A stretch of 64,000 bases of DNA from Nephromyces sp. MM_2019 (taxonomy: Eukaryota; Apicomplexa; Aconoidasida; Nephromycida). The notes beneath the pieces were generated by a model. That model saw only the letters and a list, made by a program, of their open reading frames with translations. It was not told where the DNA came from and ran no database searches. Below, piece by piece: positions 1 to 11,744 of the stretch (position 1 is its first letter; each line of letters starts with the position of its first letter). A program made the translations under genes and the position numbers. The stretch lies in NCBI GenBank assembly GCA_015657535.1, contig JADHZB010000775.1, forward strand, positions 62,001 through 126,000. Reading direction: 5' to 3'.

Positions 1-468
1 TTTCCAAGTTCATATGAATTTTGAAGTTTTCTATTTAACTGATGATGAAACTAATATTTTGAAGCAGGGATGCATGTAAAAGCCTTTTTGTCATGAAGTG
101 CACTTCATGATTCAACTTTATTTAATAAGTTTAGATTTTTGTTTTTTTTTATATGGTGCTGTCTATACACTTTATTTTTGTTACTGGTCCATACTCTAAC
201 ACCCTGTAAAGTAAGTCTTTTCATTGTTACTGTTCAAAATTCGCTCTAGATAGTGTATTATAAAGGGTGAAGAGCTTACTTTTGGATGTTTTTTTAATAT
301 GTATGCATTAAAGCAAAATATTGGGGTTAGACGTGCGCCAGTTATGTTTTTTTTTCTTTTGTTAAAGCTTTTAATTTCCTTTTTCTCTCGATTCCTTTTT
401 TCTTTTGAATAGCATCATTGTTTTATCGCATTTTCATGTTGTGCTAGACCTTTTTCATTTCTCTGCAG
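1..468 (+). other. T-rich non-coding stretch, probably intron
   Basis: There is no long reading frame here. The plus strand is T-rich and ends in a pyrimidine-rich tract and a CTCTGCAG acceptor at 461-468, immediately before an exon. It is best read as the intron upstream of the DNA glycosylase exon at 469, although an unrecognised short exon could lie inside it. Confidence 0.5.
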
Positions 469-3400
469 TGGGTTCCCGCCCCCCCTGAAAGCGACCGTGA
501 TGACGATGGCTACTTGATGAGGCCGATTCGCTACGGCCCAGATGACAAATACTGCTGCTATGTAACAATTTCTCAGCCATCTGAAGGATTGCTCCGAGTG
601 ACCACTGATCCTACAGTTACTTCACCAGAATATCGTGAACAAATAACTAAGCAGGTTAGTATTTAGCGTTGGCCTGACGAAATGGGTATACACGTGCCAT
701 ACGTTTTCTTTAAGCCTGCTGTATAGAAGATAATTTAGAGTCTCTAGCAGAGCTCCTTGCCTTGTTGAATCTTTCGTGAAAATTACCATCAGGAGGGATT
801 TTCGGGGCTCTTATCTGTGCCTATATGCATTTTTTGGGTTGAACTTAGCACTTTTAGTTGGTGAAGTTCAAAGATTTTTTTAATTTTATTTCATCGATTT
901 TATTTATAGTATCACCTTTTCTGATTCTATTTTTTGATGGCCTATTGCTGTATTGAATTCACAGTTGAATATCAATACTTAATTAACACCATAAGTTTTC
1001 ATGATGCTGGTTCGTGTATTTCTCAATTTTTGTTACTAGGATTTTGAGTTCTGCTATCTTTTTATATTTTTTTCAAGGTCAAACGCATGTGCCGCTTAGA
1101 TAATACCGCTTCTGGGGACCTTTCAGGGTGGTGGGAAAAACATCCAGAAGCACGTCGTAGAAAGTTTGGGCGACTCTTTCGGAGCCCCACATTATGGGAA
1201 GATATGGTTAAAACCATATCAGTATGCAATACCAGATGGAAGCAGAGTTGTGTGATGAATTTACGACTATGCGAAGAGATAAGTAGTTTTAAGGGAAGCT
1301 TTCCTTCCGCTACCGATGTAGTACGCTTTAGTGCCGGCGAACTCCATAGTTTGTGTAAGTTAGGTTATCGCGGCGTACGTGTGCATAAGCTAGCTGTGGA
1401 TATATGTTCAGGCGTTTTGGACCTAGCTTGGTTTGAGGCCCCTGAGAGATCTAGAAAAGAGGTAATAGTAGAAATAGGTTCCCAGGACATATTTAGTTAA
1501 TGTGGCGATACATAGACTGATGGTACAGGTGCCTGTTTCGGATAGTGAGAGTTGATGTCATCACAACTTGCGCGGCCTTCATGACAGGACGGTTGCTTGC
1601 TATATTGTTACATATTGCGTATAGTGCCATTGTTGGTAAATTATCTTGCTGTTAGTCTATTCTGTAGTTTGCTATATCTCTCGCAATATTAGTCAATCAT
1701 TCATATCGATGACATACAACTTGATGCTGCTGTCAGATTAAGCGTTTAACTTTACATTAGCAACGTTTCCCTGTTCAATCTTTACATTGAACACTGCTTT
1801 CTGTGTTATGCTCTGTGCTTTCTGGAGTGCATGGTTAATATTGAGCCGATAGTGCCTTTACGCATGTGTACTGAGCGAAAGTTAAGTCTTTCCTAATCTT
1901 AGTGGTGACGGTTGTGCTTTGAATTTATTAAGGTAAAGTTAGTTTCAGATTTGATGTTTGTAGCGCGTACTTTTTTTGGAAGTTTCTGTGCTTTCCTTAC
2001 TATATCCGTCCATACAATCACATCTTGGAAATGTTTCCATTGCGTTATAAAGCTACCTTTGATAACTTTCAAGTATGAGTGTAAATTGATGGTCTTGAGC
2101 TCTGCAAACTTTAGAAATATGACCTGCAAAACTTAGTGTTATTATTATCAATTCGAAACTATCTTAAGCTGAATGGCTTGGGTAGCAGCAATATTCAGCT
2201 TTATTTTGAAGGGCTTGTGCATCCTTGTCCTTTAAGCTCAGTTTTATATTAATGCATCGGATTTTGAATTGTTACTTGAGCTATAAAAATCTCAGGTTCT
2301 GTTTAGTATTTTCTGACCTCATTCCGGACTTGATACGTCGTTCATGGCTCGTTTTACAGGATTTCTTGAATGCTTCACGAGTGCCCCCAAACACTTTCTA
2401 GTAGCATTTAATAATGCTTAGCATATTACTAAGCTTGAAATTCACACTTGTTAACTGATGAATATTGGTCACAGTAATCTATTAGTGCTTAAGCAAGGTC
2501 TTCTTTTAGAGTTCTTGGGCTTGGTTGTTTACCCCGATTTCAATGCTTGTTATTCGCGCGAAAAGTACGATTAGCTGTTTTAAAGTGCTAATATTATGGC
2601 AAATATTTTTAAAGATATGCTCTTTTGATAAGTTTTTGGTTTTCCTTTCCAGCTTGTGCTCTGGCACTGTTTAGCATGAATTTTCTCTACACTTAGCGTA
2701 CATAGAGCTGAGGGGCTAATTTTTAGGGTTTATATCTCAGAAATTAAACGATACAAGTTTTGCTGCATGTAAGCGAATGCATTTTGTTTTTTGAATGCCT
2801 ATTGAAATATTTATGGCTAGTAACTACGGGCTTATTGGGCTAATCTCGTTTCTCCTGACGGGTATATTGTGATATAATCATTGTTGGCTCTTGCTGCCAA
2901 CTTCCTCGACATGCCCAAGTGGGGTTTTCTTATAAGTTCAGGGTATGACTATGACGCATCAATTTCTACTTTCATGCAGGTTTTTGAAGCAATTAATAAA
3001 CTATACGGCTTTGGACCCTTTGCTTCTAACAATGTTTTGATGTTAATCAATTATTATGATAGTTTCCCCTACGATTCTGAGACTGTAAGGTCGGTGTAAA
3101 AAGTGAACTCCTGCGCGTATGTACTCTCGCTCCTCTGTGGTTTGTGGTCATTAAGCTTGTGCGCTGCACGTGTGCCATGAGAGCAAGTTTGCTGATACTA
3201 TGGAGGATTTCGGGAATAGTGCTCCAGAGTTCGGAAATTCATTTTAATTTTTTAATTCGATTACCGTACAATGTTTTGTTTTTCATACTTAAATTTTGAT
3301 TTAAAACTTCATTGAAATGATGCTTTATTTGAATGGCGATAAATTTCCCAAAAAAAAAAACTCTTTTTTTCTTACGAATAAGACACCTCATCATGTTTTG

Positions 3401-3768
3401 TTATTTTATTTTAAAAATTTAACAACATATTTTGTCGTTTTTCTTTTCATTGTCCATGTTTGTTCATTTATGACGCAATTTTTGCCTGATTTGCGTACCA
3501 TTCTATTTGCTATGGTTTTATTGAAAGGTTAATATAATAATTTTTTTTTTGACTCAGACATTTTGCAGAGTACCACAAAATTAAAGGAACATTGAATATT
3601 ATTACCAGTATCGCCACTCGATTTTATGAGAAGTTTGCCCCTTACCAATTTATCGCGTATTGGTTTGAACTATGGTTACAGTATGAGCGTAAGGTTGGAC
3701 TTCCAGCACCCAGATGGACATCGCAGAATTCTGCTGTTGCCGAATATTTTGTTTCAAAAAAGCTATAA
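469..3768 (+). CDS. HhH-GPD DNA glycosylase, 5'-partial, four exons
   Basis: Probable base-excision-repair glycosylase acting on damaged DNA, in the nucleus or an organelle. Exons read as 469-654, 1078-1461, 2980-3089 and 3558-3768. All junctions are GT...AG and phases agree (0, 0, then 2). Exon 2 carries a helical block with SVCNTRWKQSCVMNLRLCEE and LCKLGYRGVRVHKLAVDI. Exon 3 carries the helix-hairpin-helix KLYGFGPFASNNVLM, then FPYDSETVRH across the exon 3/4 junction, whose Asp is the expected catalytic residue. Exon 4 ends with YEKFAPYQFIAYWFELW, typical of the plant- and protist-type family of uncharacterised HhH-GPD proteins. The hairpin has no lysine where OGG1 and Nth carry their Schiff-base Lys, so monofunctional chemistry is likely. 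The 5' end is missing: the first exon opens in frame at an acceptor. A polyadenylation-like AATAAA sits at 3869-3874. Substrate cannot be told. Confidence 0.82.
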
Positions 3769-4882
3769 TCGTTATTTTTTGCTTGAGAAGAGCTGCAGAG
3801 ATGTTCGTTTCGATAATTTTCAACTGATGATCAACGGGGCATGCTAATCTGCATTTTATGTGTTCCGAAATAAAAGTTTGTTATCTGAAAATTTTTTTGG
3901 AATGCTTTAGAATTGATGTAGAAGGCCTCTAGTTTTTCTTTTAGATTGAACCAACGGTGACACTATGGCATGAGTACCTACTCCAACATTGTTCCAACCA
4001 TAAATTGTCCTCAATCCTGTGTTTCGCTTAGTGAAGTGGGGAAAATGGAAATATATCCGTACAAATGCACACCTTTTGGGGGGTAATGAGATTAGCTAGA
4101 ATTCTGAGGAGTTCCTCGTATACTGTTAACCCATTTTTTTGCGAATAGCGATGCCAATTCTAATATCTTGATTGGTAATCAGAAATACGCCTGAGCGCCC
4201 TGGCCTCAACCATAATAATCCGTATTATCTTATAGATTCAGCACGTAGTGCAAGCAAAACCGCCTCCCTGGTCATTATTTTAGTGGTATTTTTCATTTGA
4301 AGAGTGTTATGCATGCTTATTTACTCTGCAAACTTACTTGGTAGTGAGTCCCAGCAGCGCGGAGATTTCTAAGTATTTTATAGTGCTTACGTTTTCCGCC
4401 GGAAGGATATCCCTCATGTTTACGCTCAATCTCTCTTGCCGCCCATAGCTGCGTCAAGCTCTCTATGCTGGCGGTATTCAACTTTCAATCACGCTTCTGT
4501 TTGTTCTTTTCCCGGGTTGTGTTCATCTTGCAGCAGTTTTGTTTCCTTTTTTGGACAATGCAAACGATTACATTTCTAGGCTTTGCAGGGCTATAGTTTT
4601 GGCGTAGGCGTATCGTGAAGTTCCCAGCTCTACGCTTACAGGAAATTCGATAGGCGCATCACATACGCTGACACAGTTTTGTTAGTATGGCTGCTTCTGG
4701 AAACTTCTTTTTGTGCCTGACCTGCATTATCCATTGTAGTGTAAATATGTTGTAAATGCTGCCACAATTTTATGTCCTTTCTACCCGCCTGTTCTACACC
4801 TGGAGCAGTCCCATTTCAATATATTTTTGAATGAATTATCTGGGTGTATCTTCCGAACCGCTGTGCTTGCTAATGTAGATTC
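3769..4882. other. No gene seen; 3' flank of the glycosylase gene
   Basis: About 1.1 kb without a supportable reading frame. It holds the AATAAA at 3869-3874, 101 bases after the glycosylase stop, and otherwise unremarkable mixed-composition DNA. Confidence 0.5.
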
Positions 4883-5600
4883 TCAAACCAAAACAGTAAA
4901 ACCTAATTTGTTCAGTCTATTTTCTGCAAAATGCGTAGAGCTTGGCTTATTAGTAAATATGGTGGCATTGGTGAGATCGTTGAGTGAGGTACGCTGCGAG
5001 TACTGCATGTAATGACATAATTCGCAAGGGAGATTGGTGGTATTTAGGGCCGCGTGCGAGATGATGTTACCGTCTTCCACATGAAATGGGATAGCGCTTT
5101 TTATGCTTAAATCTTTTGCGCCACAATCCATACGAAGTTAACAGCAGGATAAAATTACTTTAATTAATTGATACAGTTTAGGAACCTCAATGCGTTTGCA
5201 ATTCATGCTGAAGAAGTATTTCTAGCAGTAGAGGCAATAGATCAAACGTATCGTACCCAAAAAGGCACGGTTGGGCCTCTATGAGAAGGGATAAAAGTTA
5301 ACATTCTCCCCAGAAAAGTGCGGGGTGATTTTTTATTCCGTTGGAATGTTTATGCTGTACCGAATAGTATAGGTCCCGTTATTTTATATACCTAGCTTCA
5401 TGAGAGTATACCGCTTGAAATAACAAGTTAATCAATGTCAACTTGTCTCTGCGGAAAGCGAGGTCAGCCGTAGCGCTGATAATAGGTTCAGCGGGCGCTT
5501 GCTGGAGTTTCGAAAAGCGTTCAACCTCGTTATCACGAGGTAAGATGGCTCCTAAATTTTTAATGGATGCATAATATGGCTTCTTTCCATGCAAGGCCAT
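4883..5600 (-). CDS. Possible minus-strand gene, unknown product
   Basis: Two reading frames on the minus strand look protein-like rather than random. The first begins at an ATG at 5600 (MALHGKKPYYASIKNLGAIL) and stays open 63 codons to a GTATAC donor after 5412. The second, 5131 to about 4903, contains LPCELCHYMQYSQRTSLNDL and runs to a GGTTTTAC donor-like site. A 36-base open segment behind an acceptor (ACTGCTAG, about 5228) could join them but I cannot close the phases. Composition is richer in GC than the flanks. No domain recognised. It may be two separate genes or chance. Confidence 0.3.
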
Positions 5601-5816
5601 TATTGCCTATTCGATCCCTTGCGCCCCTTCACTATTACAAACTACTAGACCTTAAAAAGTTGTGTTTTCCCCTTTCTCACTATCCCACACCCTTGCGATA
5701 CTACCCTATGAAGGGAACAGTCATTTTAATACCTCGGTAGGAAAAAATTTGTTTGGCAAGCTTATAAACGACGCCCTCACATAACTTTGTAACTCTGCAG
5801 CCAAGGTGCATTAAGC

Positions 5817-6834
5817 TCAGCGTATAAGTATACTGCTTATTTCACGGAGCTGCCTAGAAATTGGACACATGTTTACAGAGATGTGAAGGGAAGGACCGAG
5901 AGCGGCCGCCAACGCAGAAGTGCTAAAAAAAAATTTGCAGGGCGGAATGATAAATGTTTTTTTGTGGATACAGTCATTCTGCCAATTAGCATCAGTGCTG
6001 CAACATGCTAGTGAGTGCATCCTGCTTGTATCATGGCTAATGCACTATTATTCGCAAGGCATACTCGCCTTGCATATAAAAATAAATGCTTTCGCCGAGA
6101 TTTTGTGGGGCTTGGCGTTCACCGTGGCTCAGATATCACAAGGCTCCATAAAGTAAAAAAGAAAGTGTTACCTGTACGAGAGCTTCGCATAAAACCCGCT
6201 TAAATGTGCTCTCTAGGGCCCAAGCCCCACCTAGGGCTACAAATTGTTCACTGTAGGAATAGAGAGTAACCTGCTTCACCTAATATTACCCGCCACAGCC
6301 CACTGGATAAAGTGGCTTCCAAGATTCATTTGATAACCAGTCTCTCGCTTTGCTCTCCACAGGCATTCCTCTGGTAAGTTATGCTTGCGTTAAATTTTTA
6401 TAGTACCGACTGTACAACACTTGGAAGCTCTTCGATGGCATTCTCCAAATTAGTTTATAAATTGAGGACCGGCGGAAAAATATGTAAGCATTCAAAGTCA
6501 CTTACTGCTGGGAAACTATCTTGGTCAGGAGGGGGGTGAAGTAGCCGCAATCTTAAGCAGCTCCTTGCGGCTAGGATGCAGCCTCTGCACACGAATGATT
6601 GAGCGTAGATAACCTCATATATTGAATACTAGCAGGCTATGCAAAGTTTGTAATCGCAACACTAACAGCAGGAGAAATAGCCTTTGTGTGTACTCGAGGA
6701 CCAAGCAACCTATGAATTATGCTATCATGCTGGATCCGGTATCGGAAAAAAGCGAAAAGCATTCCCTTGTACCCCTCGTAAAGCATTTTCAAATTGTGCA
6801 TGCTTAGCGCTGCGTCTGATTGCTTCCTTTCCAC
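5817..6834 (-). CDS. Possible minus-strand exons, unknown product
   Basis: A frame open from 6834 to 6637 (MHNLKMLYEGYKGMLFAFFR within it) and another ending in a stop at 5817. The second follows a strong T-run plus TAG acceptor at about 5926 (minus strand) and reads LAAALGPSLHISVNMCPISR. They lie downstream of the CTLD-mucin gene on the same strand. The two frames could be exons of one gene, but I could not join them with matching phases and recognise no family. Confidence 0.22.
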
Positions 6835-7005
6835 CCCCTCCGAACCATCTAGGTGTAGGAAAGCGCTACAATCAGCCTAACCAAGAAGCAAGGTTCAAAG
6901 AAATCAAAGGCGGCAGACCACAGAGTTTGTCCATAAGGAGGTTTCAGGTTACCTTCACCATCTCACGGTCACACGAAGCCTATGGGTGGGAGAAAATCAG
7001 TTGCA

Positions 7006-10000
7006 TCAGTGGCCCATTTCCGCGAGTTGCAGGGTAGACTGCACTTCAGCGTCGAAGAGCCTATTCTCATGCCTACCAGTTAAGTCACTTATTTTTACGG
7101 TTGAACCGGTATTCCCTTGTACACCGAGAACTTGGTGTATAGTCTTTTGTATTTCATTGCTGCTATCTTGGCAGTAAGGCTTGCCAGAGTTGTCAGCCAT
7201 TACCGAATTTGCCTTTTGAGCTATGAGATCTCCAGCATCGTGCGAGCTCTGGTCAGTCTCTAATTTTTTGGCGTTATCAGAATTATATTTAGGCTTCATA
7301 TCTGCTGGAGTACGTGACTCAACAGATTTAGTGCTACCTAATGCAGTATGCCGCGCTAGGGTTGACTTCAGCACTTCATTCTTTATCTGAGTACCCCCTT
7401 CAGAATCTTGATTGTCCGGCCCTTCACTATGCTTGAAATCAGATGGATCGTCCGCATCGTACATCTCCACCGATATTGCGGCTTCGTTTAATGGGAGTGG
7501 GAAGTCTTTGCACATGCAGTAAGATCGCCTTGCCACACACATGGTAGCAACGGCAAAGCAGAGCACTATTCCTGCTATCCCACCAACTAGTACTTTAGTG
7601 ATGGTCCCGGAATTTTCCTCAGCTCTATTACAGTGTTCACCTTCGGGGCAAGCGGCTCCCATGACCTGTTCGACGGTACCTGTGGTGACATCTGTGGTGG
7701 CTCCTATTGCCTCGGACGTGGATGAAGTCCGGGTTGTACTTACGACGGTAGTAACGCTGGTGGAGCTATTTGTACTAGCTGAGGATACAGGCAAGGTAAT
7801 TTCCCACTCTGTCGTGACTGACGTAGGTTGGCTTGCTCCACCAGAACTATTGGATGAAAATGTGGTGCTATACTCCCCCGTGCCAGTAGTACTTTGAGTA
7901 GTTGCATTAGTCCACGGTGAGCCACTCGAATAATCATTAGTAGAGGACATAGAATTATTCGGCGTAGATGTCTGGGCAGTGCCAGCACCGCTGCTACGGG
8001 TAACGCTCGTAGTACTCACGGACTCCCCCGTGCCAGTAGTACTTTGAGTAGTTGTATTAGTCCACGGTGAGCCACTCGAATAATCATTAGTAGAGGACAT
8101 AGAATTATTCGGCGTAGATGTCTGGGCAGTGCCAGCACCGCTGCTATGGGTAACGCTCGGAGTACTCACGGTCGCCGTTGAGGTAGCCGTTGTAATACTC
8201 GTGGGCAGGTCTGGGGATGTACCAGGTTGTGTCGTAGGGATTACTGGGGACACTGTAGTTGTACTCGTAACTATCGAGGCCTCTGCATCATTAGTGGTAA
8301 TAACAGTAAAGAATTTCAGTGTAACTATTTATTTCAAATTGCAAACTTCTTCGAGTACTAATTTTAATTGGCTTTCTAAAGTAGGACTACAGGAGCGGAT
8401 TTGTCGCGCACCACTTTTAGCTTCAACGCCTTAAGTAAGTGAGCCTAACTAAATAACTGCTGATGCTTAAGTGGTCAGATACATGCTGCTTTTTGAGCAA
8501 TTGGCTTTGCTATTATTGTGTGTAATTATGTGCATGATGGACAATATAAAAGAGCCCTTCAATGACCATGAAACATTGGTAAAGAGCACGTGTTATACTA
8601 AAAGATAGATTCAAATACGGCATATGACCGCACCTTATTTTTCTCAGTTACCTGTAAACCCTACGATACGTGAAGCTGATGCCTATCATAAAATTACTCA
8701 AATACAGTAAAACAAGAACAGTTGATTGGGATTTCCAGCCGGAGCAGTTATTAGCTCACTATGAGCATAAAGCATCTTTTAAATGCCTTTGCAGGCGTGA
8801 TAGCTATGAATCTCATCTAATAGCAAGTTGGGTAACCGGAGCACCATGACAAAAGCACCCCGTGGATGAAATCGTGCAGTCAGGTCTTTTCACAGGGAAG
8901 TTGCGTATTATAGTGCAAAATGCTGGGGTAACAAGGACGAAATGATTCGCAATCGACAATTCCACAAACAATGCGAAATGCCATACTGAGCACTCCGTCG
9001 GTTGATCATTTCACTGTCACTATCCATGGTACATTTTCCTGCATACTTTTTTCTTAGGTAACAACGTGCATTAAGCACAGGAAAAAGGAGCTCACTACAG
9101 AATTTTATATTTGAATTACAAAGCACGTTAGCAAACGGACTTAGTGATCATACCTTTCATACATAAGTAACAGGAGAGCCCGGCATCACACTTAGAGGCC
9201 GTCCAAGCTTCGGTTGCAGTGACCAGATGGACACATTGATTTTTTTTTATCTTGGGAATAATCGGACCTAGCGGGGGGTCTAAGAGACTTCGAAAGCCGG
9301 AAAAAGAACCGGGGTCCCAGGATTCAGAATTGTAGTGCCACCTCCAGTAAGTATCCCGCAAATTGGCAAACATAGCCCTTAAGCCTGGAAAAAGCATACG
9401 TTGACATAGGCTAAGCTGGACTAAGGGGATAACAGTTTTTTGTTGGCTTCATTAATTAAATGCAGACTTAATATCCCAAAAACTTATGTGTGATGTAGAT
9501 ACTGGAGCATTGCAGGTTTTATTACTACCGTATGCCTCTTTTGTATCCAAAATGTTTTTGGTAGTACGGTGCGTATTTGCCCAATATCTGAGTTGTTTTG
9601 TTTAGCACAAATCCATCATCAAAAGTGTAACTAACAACTCCGAAATAGAATGTAAAAATATCGCCCCCCCAGTTGCAGCCCAAAAAATCCGGCATCAAGC
9701 CGTATATACCGATGCGTCGAGACGTTGAGTTACGAGTATGGTGCTTGCTGCTGAGATGGCGCACTAACGAACAATAATCATTGATAGTTGCTTGGCCAAA
9801 AAAGTGCCAGCAAGTCGACCAGGGTGAGCTTGCACATATTTTTATAGCATTATGAAACCTGCTTCATGATTTTAGTAACTGGTTAGGCAAGCTCATGCTA
9901 GTTAATACTCAATGAATAATATTTTTTTCATTTGATTACCTGTCCAACAGGTTTCATGCGCTGATGATACTTGTGACAAATAGCTGTTCATGTCAGCTGA

Positions 10001-10270
10001 ATCTATGGTGACTAGATATCCGCCGTCGCTCCTGCAGCCAATTGCCGCTTGTTCCCAAGTGACGCTGGGTCCGTGTGAGCCTTTTACCGCTATGCAGGAC
10101 ATGCGTGGACTAAGCAATTTCTCATCATGAGGACTGAGTTGTAACCAACCATCGTCGCAAAAACGAGCTTGATTGGCGTAGCAGCTTCCGGTAATGAGAA
10201 TACCAATAAATACTAAACAATCTGCAATTTTTATATTCAGAACGAACCCCATTTTTCTTGCAATAAGCAT
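7006..10270 (-). CDS. CTLD-mucin type I membrane glycoprotein (CpClec-like)
   Basis: Predicted cell-surface or secretory-organelle glycoprotein of about 612 residues. Exons are 10270-9940, 9384-9154 and 8282-7006; both junctions are GT...AG with phase 1 on each side and the total is divisible by three. Order: signal peptide about 1-30; C-type-lectin domain about 38-186, with TWEQAAIGC, YLVTIDSADMNSYL, CWTG across intron 1, YWRWHYNSESWDPGSF and the Cys pattern CVHL...SKCDAGLSCYLC; Ser/Thr-rich mucin stalk 188-410 with two copies of a 50-residue repeat; membrane span about 415-439; cytoplasmic tail of about 173 residues, acidic with Lys. Within the family, Cryptosporidium CpClec has the same order and is placed in host-cell attachment; that role here is inference. 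The EPN/QPD and WND sugar/calcium motifs of classical lectins are not seen. An upstream ATG six codons before MGFVLN is the alternative start. Confidence 0.85.
7873..8172. repeat. 150-bp tandem duplication in the mucin stalk
   Basis: Two nearly identical 150-bp copies, 7873-8022 and 8023-8172, in frame with the CTLD-mucin protein. Each encodes 50 residues containing GTAQTSTPNNSMSSTNDYSS. The copies differ at only a few bases, suggesting recent duplication. The unit is a multiple of three, so copy-number change would preserve the frame. Confidence 0.9.
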
Positions 10271-11428
10271 GTGTAAAGTGGCCCAGTATCACTGGCTAAA
10301 TTTTGGTTCACTTTAAAATTGCAAAACTTTTTACACCCTGAACTGAAATTATTATATTAAGAGCTTATTTTCAAAAGCTAACTAGCAAAGCTTACTCTCA
10401 TAATTATTGCAATTTGGGTGCCTGCTATAGCTCTTCGAACAGTGAAATTTCAAGTATTCATAACGATAAATGGGAAGAGTTTCGTTTATTCCGTTTATTT
10501 AACATGCTAATTCTCACTATTATACAATTATTTCCTACTTAGCAAGTTATATCCTGTATATCTATATATATCTGACGTAACGTTAACTTTAGAGACCAAA
10601 ATTTCGAACACTCTATATCTTTGCAAAAAATCTTTTAGCTGCCACTTGCCTATACCTTTACATTTGCATTTTTTTTAAATTACTGAATTTATGCTGTATT
10701 TCCGATACGAAAATCTTAGCCTTACTTTTTTAAATTATATTATATTTTTGGGATTAGTACGTCATTTTTTGCTTGCTAAGCCAATTTTTTGGCCTAAAAA
10801 AACTTTTTCTGCGTATTAAGCACAATGTGAACTCCACTGAGAAACGCAGCAAACAAGCTATTAAGATAATTCATGGCACTGTCTTTATAGAGAACACAAA
10901 TAATATGGTGAAAATTGCAAAAAAGGCCATAGTTAAATAGTAAAGCTGGGCTTCCACGAAAATATGAAAGAAACAACGCTATTCTATTTGCTGAGCAGCT
11001 CTTAAAATTAAAGAAAAAACTTAGGATGAAACGCATTCAAGGAAAAATAAACGCAAGAAATTTCGAACAATTTAGCCAACGGCGTGTTGCACAAAACACT
11101 TGCTTTGCTCAATGTGTCTCGCTACTTGTTATGCTGTCATAACTGCCTGAATAGGAGCGAAGTTATCGCATTCTCTCAATACAGCCAAGTTGCTAGCAAT
11201 TTTGTCACGATAGCAAATTGCGGCATTATTGTGCTTTATCCGCAAGCTTTTATACTCACGAATTAGACGAGGAAAAAATTTTGATTAGTCTTGTGATTAG
11301 AGCACACATTCAGGGAGGCGGGCGATGAACGAATTGTGACCTTCAAGTCCCACTTAGTGAATAAAAATACTCCTAGCAATATAGCTACCGTCTTGAGGTC
11401 GTATATTTATCACATCATAATGAAGCTC
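10271..11428. other. AT-rich upstream region of the CTLD-mucin gene, no gene seen
   Basis: A very AT-rich 1.2-kb stretch upstream of the CTLD-mucin start. It probably includes that gene's promoter, but I cannot name an element. Frames at 10794-11036 (-) and 11084-11266 (+) have no splice context or recognisable sequence. Confidence 0.45.
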
Positions 11429-11740
11429 TCATAAATTACCGGCGCCAAACGTGACAGAATTAACAACTACACCCCTGAGCAGAACTTGCTTCCTGAGGGT
11501 ATCGTAAGAATCAAAAGACATAAAAAAAAGTGAGTCATGGATATGGGCATGTGAAGCACAAAAAAAGTAGCAAACGATTGGTAAGAAGTCCACTACTGTG
11601 AAATATGCCAAATGAATTTAGCAGCTTATGTGAAGCAATAAGTAGGAATGGGCGTGGTGAAGCACTCCATCTTAGTTCTTGCCTTTCAAAGGCAAGTAGT
11701 TTTTGTATAAGAATACTATAGATATCTTCATCTCCCATAT
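11429..11740 (-). CDS. Probable minus-strand exon, unknown protein
   Basis: A strong acceptor (a run of ten T then CAG, minus strand, at about 11744) opens a frame reading DMGDEDIYSILIQKLLAFER and then QELRWSASPRPFLLIASHKL. The frame closes near 11535. A second frame, 11611-11429, reads DSYDTLRKQVLLRGVVVN and ends at a GGTAATT donor. A short intron may separate the two, with acceptor TACCCTCAG, but phases did not close. Product not recognised. Confidence 0.35.
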
Positions 11741-11744
11741 CCTG

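Noticed and set aside
7541..7897. 118-codon plus-strand frame rich in Val/Thr/Ser
   Set aside because: It is the complement of the mucin stalk; the minus-strand protein explains the openness.
9525..9764. 79-codon minus-strand frame between the first two lectin exons
   Set aside because: Joining 9940 directly to 9384 gives a continuous lectin domain in phase, so this frame lies in the intron.
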